Below are positions 59,801 through 64,000 of a stretch of 64,000 bases of DNA, in pieces. The DNA comes from an uncultured Eubacterium sp. Its GTDB lineage: Bacteria; Bacillota; Clostridia; Oscillospirales; Acutalibacteraceae. The position numbers and the translations under genes are program-made. Positions within the stretch are counted from its first letter, which is position 1. The number at the start of each line of letters is the position of its first letter. The notes below the pieces were generated by a model. That model did not search any database. It was not told the origin of the DNA and saw only the letters and a list, made by a program, of their open reading frames with translations. The stretch lies in NCBI GenBank assembly GCA_905234495.1, contig CAJOHE010000010.1, positions 28,630-92,629 of the forward strand, read 5' to 3'.

Positions 59801-61089
59801 GAAAGGATTATTTTGCATTCTTCGTTGATTGCTACAAATTAAAGGAAATAGATTTGCCGAGTTTTACTGAAATCAAGAATCAATATCTTATTAGATTCAG
59901 CGATACTACAGAGCCGTTTGCTTTGCAATACCTTAACATACCAAAATATGAAGGCGATGAATCACGAGTATTTTATAATATTTCGCCTGAATACATTAAC
60001 GGCAAAGCACCAAAAGAAAATATGCCCATCTTGGACAACGAAGGAACGCACAAGTTGTATGTGACCTCGAACACTCCGTTCTATGTATTTTCCAATGACA
60101 ACGAGCTCGTTCCTGAAGAAAGAGACGGTCAATATGTAATTGATACAACTGTACCGTCAGGCAGCTATATTTGTCTGTCCGTTATGGGAGATAACTTTGA
60201 AGCGTGGCTTGACGGCAGAGGAAGGGTTAAATCCACAAAATCGGAATATCATTTTGTTTCGGGCGATGATGTTTCCTTTTCGGTCAAATTCAGAGATATC
60301 GGCTATGTGAATTTCTATAACGCAAACGGTGATTTGATTTGTTCAAATCCATATACACAGTTTACAGGAAACAATTTTCCGCCTGCTCCTGATTATTACG
60401 GACACACCTTTACAGGCTGGAGCATGACGGTTGATGAAATTAACGAGCTGCTGCAAAATGATGAGTGCGTCTGCGTTACTGCTCAATTTGAAAAGAATAT
60501 CAAATACTATTCAGTCAATGTCGGCGGCGGTTATGTTTCCTATACAGACAGCGATAATGATAACGGAGAAAACTCCTACAGAGAATTATCACTTGTCAGG
60601 ATAACACCCGATTATACCGAAACGACGCCGTTTGCATATTGGGCTGACGGCAACGGCAAGGTATTGAGCTATAACGATGAGTTCAGCTTCTATGTTTCTG
60701 GTGATGTCAGCATATATGCCGTTTACAGCGATGATGAATTTAAGCACCAGCCGCTGATTCGCATTACAAATGCTGTGCCAGATAAGGACGGCAGCAAGAT
60801 AACCTTTATTGCACAGAGGGAAATACCAAGCGACTGCACGGTTATTTCACACGGTATAATTCTCACAAGTAACAGTATGCTTAATGAAGGAACATTTATC
60901 ATCGGTGCTGACGGTGTGCTGAAAGGCACATCGGTCAAAACAGCAAACAGCGGCACATATACGCTTTACAAGAGCAATGTTAATGGCGGTGACACTTGGT
61001 ACGCGAGAGGTTATGTGAACTACAAAACCGCAGACGGCAAAGTAAAAACAATTTACAGCGATATTGTCAGCAGCACAATGGAGGAATGA
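56830..61089 (+). CDS. Large secreted subtilisin-like (S8) protease with LRR_5 repeats
   Basis: A 1419-residue secreted protein. Signal peptide 1-24. Two copper-amine-oxidase-N-like stalk segments (~45-185) and a propeptide-like region (~185-245) precede the S8 domain: Asp 302 in VAVVDTGV, His 338 in NGHGTHVTG and Ser 494 in GTSMAAPFV. A chitobiase/HEX C-terminal-like β-module (AEIYYTLDGT) follows at ~580. BspA-type LRR_5 repeats run from ~660 to ~1060 (ANAFENCTSL, SEAFSGCYNV). An InlB/MucBP-like GHTFTGWS region comes next and a final ~110-residue domain shared with the PLC protein. It is divergent from the LytTR operon and coupled to a 39-residue peptide gene. Processing of that peptide is inference. 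Confidence 0.92.
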   Translation: MKRLLSILLCAVMLVPTLPLTVYAKAPEEDVNTQYREIVSAYDEDKAFMDGIVFTEGDSNINLDGDDVAISSDETLFPEMSDKGEIMVPAETLCRYIAADYEENESGYDTITYEDRTLTFDADCGAYALSEDRVDDIFVFDSIPYEKNGELMLPATEVADALGYECYEENNSVLLTRPYQTCRLLVSTTKNIDELNSVESVRDEVNNITILQFETETDAIAAAEYYEDLKGVSAVEPDTIFNLCDGDEPEVEEPVTINDSDDLIFTDDGHMTGWGRDCVGVDDLNDYLATQQLNDVLVAVVDTGVCSTHEMLKDRIICAPVNYSDSGDPNSSEDDNGHGTHVTGIVTDNTLDNVTVLDVKVLNANGEGTLYQVYEGMQYAVSQGVKAINLSLGALGESELLEKYIKELRNQNITVIAAAGNNGWPAAMFTPAGIDECITVGNFCLKQWPVKFIHSGPHSNYGFPVDIDAPGTDIHSTYIYDENHNGYATLTGTSMAAPFVTAAVSMMLSYNITYTTDYMENRIRQNGILGPNTKWCSWENDHWDYDHLSFRNLVDIDRTATPTASIDTWYFEDVISVELSCEEEAEIYYTLDGTVASKENGILYTEPITIDTVTRLHFVAYAEGKFKSIQEHRDYYIAIPANEDDFTIDEDGTITAFNGVREDNRYMSIPETIQGFTVTAIGASVFRLNTALRMLVLPDTCKTVGANAFENCTSLALFKGNGVETIEDYGLKNCRIMTEFIVPSLSKIGKYSLANNWIISDFSNDAITDVPDYAFYNCYGLRTVDLPNVVSIGQYAFASCQYIQMFSAPKTETIKRYAFNSVGRYLQHLSFPNCTSLGAYAFNHCYKLLSVDMENLTGKLDSHTFENCTNLQTVNMPNITRINADAFKKCESLTKIDFPKVTYVESEAFSGCYNVKSLNLDSAQTVKSTGSGFTTLYLPNCTYVENAIGGEKLKYVYLPKVTEAKKCSLYGPNLESVYIPLLESLDGTGSGKDYFAFFVDCYKLKEIDLPSFTEIKNQYLIRFSDTTEPFALQYLNIPKYEGDESRVFYNISPEYINGKAPKENMPILDNEGTHKLYVTSNTPFYVFSNDNELVPEERDGQYVIDTTVPSGSYICLSVMGDNFEAWLDGRGRVKSTKSEYHFVSGDDVSFSVKFRDIGYVNFYNANGDLICSNPYTQFTGNNFPPAPDYYGHTFTGWSMTVDEINELLQNDECVCVTAQFEKNIKYYSVNVGGGYVSYTDSDNDNGENSYRELSLVRITPDYTETTPFAYWADGNGKVLSYNDEFSFYVSGDVSIYAVYSDDEFKHQPLIRITNAVPDKDGSKITFIAQREIPSDCTVISHGIILTSNSMLNEGTFIIGADGVLKGTSVKTANSGTYTLYKSNVNGGDTWYARGYVNYKTADGKVKTIYSDIVSSTMEE

Positions 61090-61090
61090 T

Positions 61091-61210
61091 ATGAAACTAA
61101 AATATGAAAAACCGCAAATAACCGTGGACGAGTACGAAACGGTTGATGTGCTAACCACAAGCGGAAACCCAAACACCGATCCCGACCTCGACATCGGCGG
61201 CGGGATATAA
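61091..61210 (+). CDS. 39-residue peptide, possible secreted signal or RiPP-like precursor
   Basis: An ATG right after the protease stop (TGA 61087-61089), with GGAGGA (61080-61085) inside the end of the protease gene, opens a 39-codon frame ending TAA 61208-61210, followed immediately by a strong terminator. The peptide has a polar leader-like half, MKLKYEKPQITVDEYE, then VDVLTTSGN and an Asp/Pro-rich, Gly-rich end (PDLDIGGGI). The leader half with YEKP and the DVLTTSG step recall short leader peptides of clostridial and Bacteroidetes peptide precursors. Gene coupling and terminator support translation; function is unknown. Confidence 0.7.
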   Translation: MKLKYEKPQITVDEYETVDVLTTSGNPNTDPDLDIGGGI

Positions 61211-61214
61211 TACA

Positions 61215-61258
61215 AAAACTGCCTCAAGGATTGCACCTTGAGGCAGTTTTGCTTTTTT
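61215..61258. terminator. Terminator after the 39-residue peptide gene
   Basis: Stem AAACTGCCTCAAGG with CCTTGAGGCAGTTT, 6-nt loop, then a TTGCTTTTTT tract. It ends the subtilase-peptide unit. Confidence 0.92.
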
Positions 61259-61261
61259 AGG

Positions 61262-61510
61262 TTAATCTAAATAATCAAAAGGAGAATTCTTTGTGTCAAT
61301 GCCTAACGCCTCTTTTATTCTGTCGGCATTTTTATAACCAATTGTAGTTACGCGAAACACTTCACCCTTATATCCTTTATCTTCAACTAAACCATAACGT
61401 ATTAACTCGTTTAACGCATCAGTCCATAGTGATTCTTCTCTTGCGCTAGGATTTTCTCCCATAAAATTCCACCCGCAAGTAGAAATAGTTGTGCCTACGA
61501 TACTGTTCAT
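61262..61510 (-). pseudogene. C-terminal winged-helix remnant of a larger protein
   Basis: An 82-residue frame from ATG 61510. It remains open upstream to about 61560, where a stop interrupts it, and the extra codons read naturally (TDESAHEIIK before the Met). The segment LWTDALNELIRYGLVEDKGY then KGEVFRVTTIGYKNAD is the winged-helix end seen at the C-terminus of several larger bacterial conflict-related proteins. Lack of a ribosome site and the small size suggest a 3' remnant. The full-length parent cannot be identified. Confidence 0.5.
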
Positions 61511-61627
61511 TTTGATAATCTCATGAGCAGATTCATCAGTAGTGTAACAAACTTTTGCTTGTTACCATTCAAGTAATTTTTATAAAAAACAGGATATAGT
61601 TTAGTGAATATAATCATAAATGTGATT

Positions 61628-62197
61628 TTAGTTGAGAAAATTTGCTTTAAGTTCAGGATAAACATTCAACATAAAGTTTTTATAAATATTAAAAAGATTT
61701 TCTAGTTGCGTATAATACAAATTAACTTTGGAAATAATTTCTTCTACACTATTTGATATATCTTTTTGTTCTCTAAATGAAGCAAACATATACGGAAGTT
61801 CTATAAGAACCTTCCTATCGTGCTCATAATTTGGATACACCTTTATAATTTGCTCATAACTGTATTTCTCTATTGCCAAAGAAAGCTTTTTTCTTAACTC
61901 TATGCTAAGAACATCAGCACTATCAAAAAAAGCCCTGAAAATATGGCCTATTGCACTATTGAGATTACGTTTTATTCTATCATTATCTTCTGGAGTGATA
62001 TCTTCAGCATTATCATAACTATAATAAAGGGAAAGAGCTCTAGTTATGTGTTCCAACGCATCACGTTGTTCTTTTATCGGTTGTATAAATGATCTTAATT
62101 GTTCATCATATTCTTCAGTTAAAATGTATACTTTTTTAGTTTTTTTTTGAATAATTGAAAAATTTTTCCAAAATTCAGCAATATAAATTTCTGTCAT
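61628..62197 (-). CDS. Helical cytosolic protein of unknown function
   Basis: A 189-residue soluble, all-helical protein with no recognised motif, rich in Lys, Glu, Tyr and Ile. ATG 62197 is preferred because GTGGAG precedes it; the in-frame GTG at 62215 overlaps the upstream gene's stop. It is the last gene of a three-gene AT-rich operon whose other two members are membrane proteins. Central region EDNDRIKRNLNSAIGHIFRA looks like a long amphipathic helix. I infer a cytosolic partner to the membrane pair. Confidence 0.6.
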   Translation of the reverse strand: MTEIYIAEFWKNFSIIQKKTKKVYILTEEYDEQLRSFIQPIKEQRDALEHITRALSLYYSYDNAEDITPEDNDRIKRNLNSAIGHIFRAFFDSADVLSIELRKKLSLAIEKYSYEQIIKVYPNYEHDRKVLIELPYMFASFREQKDISNSVEEIISKVNLYYTQLENLFNIYKNFMLNVYPELKANFLN

Positions 62198-62211
62198 AAT
62201 TATCTCCACAC

Positions 62212-62574
62212 TCACGGAAAAATAATCTCTTTTTCTTCAGAAAGAATTGAATCAACAGATCCAATAATATTACCAGCCATCCTAACAGAACCATTAGCCA
62301 TTACCGAATAGTTCTCTCCAACAATGTGCATATTTTTTATTTCTTCTGCCAATTTTTCTGAAGGGGCTTCCGAAAAATTCAGTTTAACCAATGATTTATT
62401 AAAATCCTCTTTAATACTATTGTTAATATTCAACGACTCTAAATCTTTCGATGATTTTTTCGATGAATATTTGTGCATTCTTAAAACATCAACCGCTGAG
62501 ATAAGAGCAAACAATATCATTGATAAAACTATTGCTCCATTAAGAATATATCCACTCACATTAACACCTCTCAT
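62212..62574 (-). CDS. Small membrane protein of unknown function
   Basis: A 120-residue protein with one N-terminal TM helix (~9-29, GYILNGAIVLSMILFALI), then a basic Ser/Lys stretch and a helical tail. It overlaps the upstream gene by 4 nt (ATGA), so translation is coupled. A GTG at 62559 behind GAGGTG is an alternative start. It belongs to the AT-rich three-gene operon; the family is not recognised. Confidence 0.6.
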   Translation of the reverse strand: MRGVNVSGYILNGAIVLSMILFALISAVDVLRMHKYSSKKSSKDLESLNINNSIKEDFNKSLVKLNFSEAPSEKLAEEIKNMHIVGENYSVMANGSVRMAGNIIGSVDSILSEEKEIIFP

Positions 62575-63131
62575 CCTTTTGGAATAGTTAAAGTTATTGG
62601 TTTTACGTTATACAAATCAGATATATCAGAAAGTATGCCAGAGCATAAAGCCATAATATAGTTTAAAGTCGAAAAGATTTTAACGCTGATCACTAATGCA
62701 TCCGTTTGATATTTTATAGTAAGGCAAAACGATATTAAAACAAAAATAAATAAATATGCATGTGCTTTAATAGCATTTTTGTAGAAAGGCACTTCATAAT
62801 AAAAACCACTTTCTTTTTCGCAACTAAATCCGTCTTTTTTCAAACATAAATCTTTCTGATTATGGCGTTTTTTATGCAGAGCGATATAATTCCTAAAAAC
62901 TATAATCATAGTTAATAAAAAGATTATTTTCGAAGAATCGACATCTGACGCTGTTATATTTTTAAAATCAGTATTCCAAGCATTTGAACATGCAATAATT
63001 GTATTTGCAATTAGTACTATTATGTCCAAGATATTAAAAAGAATATTGTTTTTTGGTTTGCATTTATTGTTAATTTTTAAATAAAACTCTTTGTTTAATA
63101 ATTGTACTACATAATTGTTTAACTTATTCAT
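62571..63131 (-). CDS. Four-TM membrane protein of unknown function
   Basis: A 186-residue protein with hydrophobic segments at ~31-48, ~66-84, ~122-140 and ~146-166. A basic, Cys-containing loop (HKKRHNQKDLCLKKDGFSC) lies between the second and third. First gene of the three-gene operon. The layout, two helix pairs around a central soluble loop with helical downstream partners, resembles small membrane-effector modules of defence systems, but no diagnostic motif is present. Confidence 0.6.
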   Translation of the reverse strand: MNKLNNYVVQLLNKEFYLKINNKCKPKNNILFNILDIIVLIANTIIACSNAWNTDFKNITASDVDSSKIIFLLTMIIVFRNYIALHKKRHNQKDLCLKKDGFSCEKESGFYYEVPFYKNAIKAHAYLFIFVLISFCLTIKYQTDALVISVKIFSTLNYIMALCSGILSDISDLYNVKPITLTIPKG

Positions 63132-63546
63132 AAATAAACTTATCCGTAAACACCATATTGATACTTAATAAAAGAAAAAGCAAAAGAACCAAAGACTCTT
63201 CTGCTCAAAATTCTTGCGATTGATTCAGTGTTCCTCGGTAGGATAATTATGCATAAAGCACCTACTGTCTTTGGCAACGCTCTCTTATTATACAAAAAAA
63301 TAAATAAAAAATCAATAATTATTTGTTAATTTATGCTAAATAATTATGATTTATTAAACTTTTTATTATATAATATACTAAATATTGTAGTTTGTCAAGT
63401 GAAAAAATACGATATATTGTTTGACGCAATTTATTTAGTTAAGAATATTAGCCCATTTACTGTATACTTATATAATGCCAAACCATAAGAAAACTGCTAT
63501 CAATATTATCCTATGCAAGAATTATGTACTGTTGTGAAAAACATAT
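63132..63546. other. AT-rich intergenic region upstream of the three-gene operon
   Basis: 415 nt without a confident gene. Most of it is extremely AT-rich and holds several TATAAT-like hexamers. A less AT-rich island (about 63170-63290) has a 51-codon open frame on the minus strand, stop at 63140-63142, reading PKTVGALCIIILPRNTESI then SRRVFGSFAF, but without ATG or ribosome site. It may be a gene remnant. Confidence 0.4.
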
Positions 63547-64000
63547 TTATATGTTATTTATTATAAACCTACTAACCCCATAACTCATCTCGGTTTCAAT
63601 GATATTTGCTTCTTTTAATAGCTGCAAATATCTGCGCCCAAAAGCAGTTGTGCCGAAGTATGCATCAAAGTTAGTAACAGGCAGGATAACCCAATCGGTG
63701 TTGTCCTGCTTGTTTGCTATGTAGTACTTGTAAAGCGTTATTAACGCTTCCGGTTTTACCCCTTTTGGCGTTGATAATATGAGTTGTTCCGTTAATTCGT
63801 GCGATAACTCAAAATCCTTGTTTTGTAGCTCGCCCCGTTCTAATGCATCCGCAAGGATATCGTCAAAGTGAATGAGAAAGCTACCTTGCGTTTTTGATGA
63901 ATATAGCGGCACCTGATATTGCATTACCTTTTTTCGCCAAGCGGCAGCAAATCCCTTTAATTTATCCGGCTTTTTCTGGTCATATTTTGATACCTTGTCG
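63547..64000 (-). CDS. C-terminal part of an unknown protein (runs off window end)
   Basis: The frame is open from the window edge (DKVSKYDQKKPDKLKGFAA just upstream of the first internal Met at 63924) to a stop at 63547. About 150 residues are visible. The end, FGTTAFGRRYLQLLKEANII followed by a short β-like segment, suggests a winged-helix or helical DNA-binding-like domain. It is intermediate in base composition. The gene may belong to a mobile element like its AT-rich neighbours, but nothing specific can be said. Confidence 0.6.
   Translation of the reverse strand, partial: DKVSKYDQKKPDKLKGFAAAWRKKVMQYQVPLYSSKTQGSFLIHFDDILADALERGELQNKDFELSHELTEQLILSTPKGVKPEALITLYKYYIANKQDNTDWVILPVTNFDAYFGTTAFGRRYLQLLKEANIIETEMSYGVSRFIINNI

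Overview
The window looks like the chromosome of a gut-type, spore-lineage Clostridia, most likely Oscillospirales/Ruminococcaceae. The evidence is an orphan spo0A, consensus SigA promoters, purine-rich Shine-Dalgarno sites, a T-box in front of leuA, a dockerin-like protein end, L-fucose utilisation genes, AgrC/LytTR signalling and BspA-type leucine-rich secreted proteins. Most of the window has moderate GC. Several blocks are visibly AT-rich (about 43.7-46.3, 49.6-53.2 and 61.3-64 kb) and look acquired. No rRNA, tRNA or CRISPR array was seen.

Layout. 0-2.3 kb: end of an operon with two membrane proteins and an M20 peptidase. 2.4-7.35 kb (minus): FtsX-type ABC exporter with its own OmpR-type two-component system. 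7.6-8.4 kb: spo0A with 0A-box-like sites and a clear SigA promoter. 8.4-15.8 kb (minus): the most unusual locus, six genes from one consensus promoter. They encode a membrane protein with two Rossmann/RCK-like domains and a C-terminal RyR domain, a cytosolic ClpB-type AAA + receiver-like + FtsH (AAA + M41 peptidase) fusion, a small HTH protein, a stand-alone RyR protein, a Sel1-repeat zincin metallopeptidase and a TerB-like protein. Two tandem YbjN-like genes lie upstream in their own unit. 17-19.4 kb: GNAT acetyltransferase and three flavodoxin-fold proteins. 19.6-25.5 kb: complete opp peptide importer. 25.6-33.1 kb: fucose aldolase/isomerase, a PIG-L deacetylase, a STAS/ATPase-like pair, and an amidohydrolase with two MDR dehydrogenases.

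33.2-43.3 kb: PQ-loop protein, transglutaminase-dockerin protein, GPH sugar symporter, broken REP-associated transposase, GDPD, a 1439-residue secreted PI-PLC-X/LRR/LamG protein, a short rubredoxin and a phosphoribosyltransferase. 43.4-46.3 kb: two tandem orphan RHS C-terminal cassettes. Each has an amidase_6-like effector domain followed by a small membrane or lipoprotein gene, and the two small genes appear related, as expected of cognate immunity genes. 46.3-49.5 kb: T-box, leuA, leuB. 49.6-53.2 kb: TnpV, a His/Lys/Cys-rich secreted protein and an 851-residue membrane protein of unknown function.

53.2-61.2 kb: an Agr-like cluster, LytTR regulator plus two AgrC-type kinases on the minus strand, divergent from a 1419-residue secreted subtilisin-like protease. 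The protease is translationally coupled to an unlisted 39-residue peptide gene. The shared intergenic region carries an 11-bp perfect inverted repeat and a 21-bp-phased direct repeat suited to LytTR binding. 61.3-64 kb: AT-rich minus-strand genes, namely a truncated winged-helix protein, a three-gene membrane-protein operon and a gene running off the window.

The three best candidates for new biology are the RyR/RCK/ClpB-FtsH locus, the LytTR-AgrC-subtilase-peptide cluster and the tandem orphan RHS cassettes.
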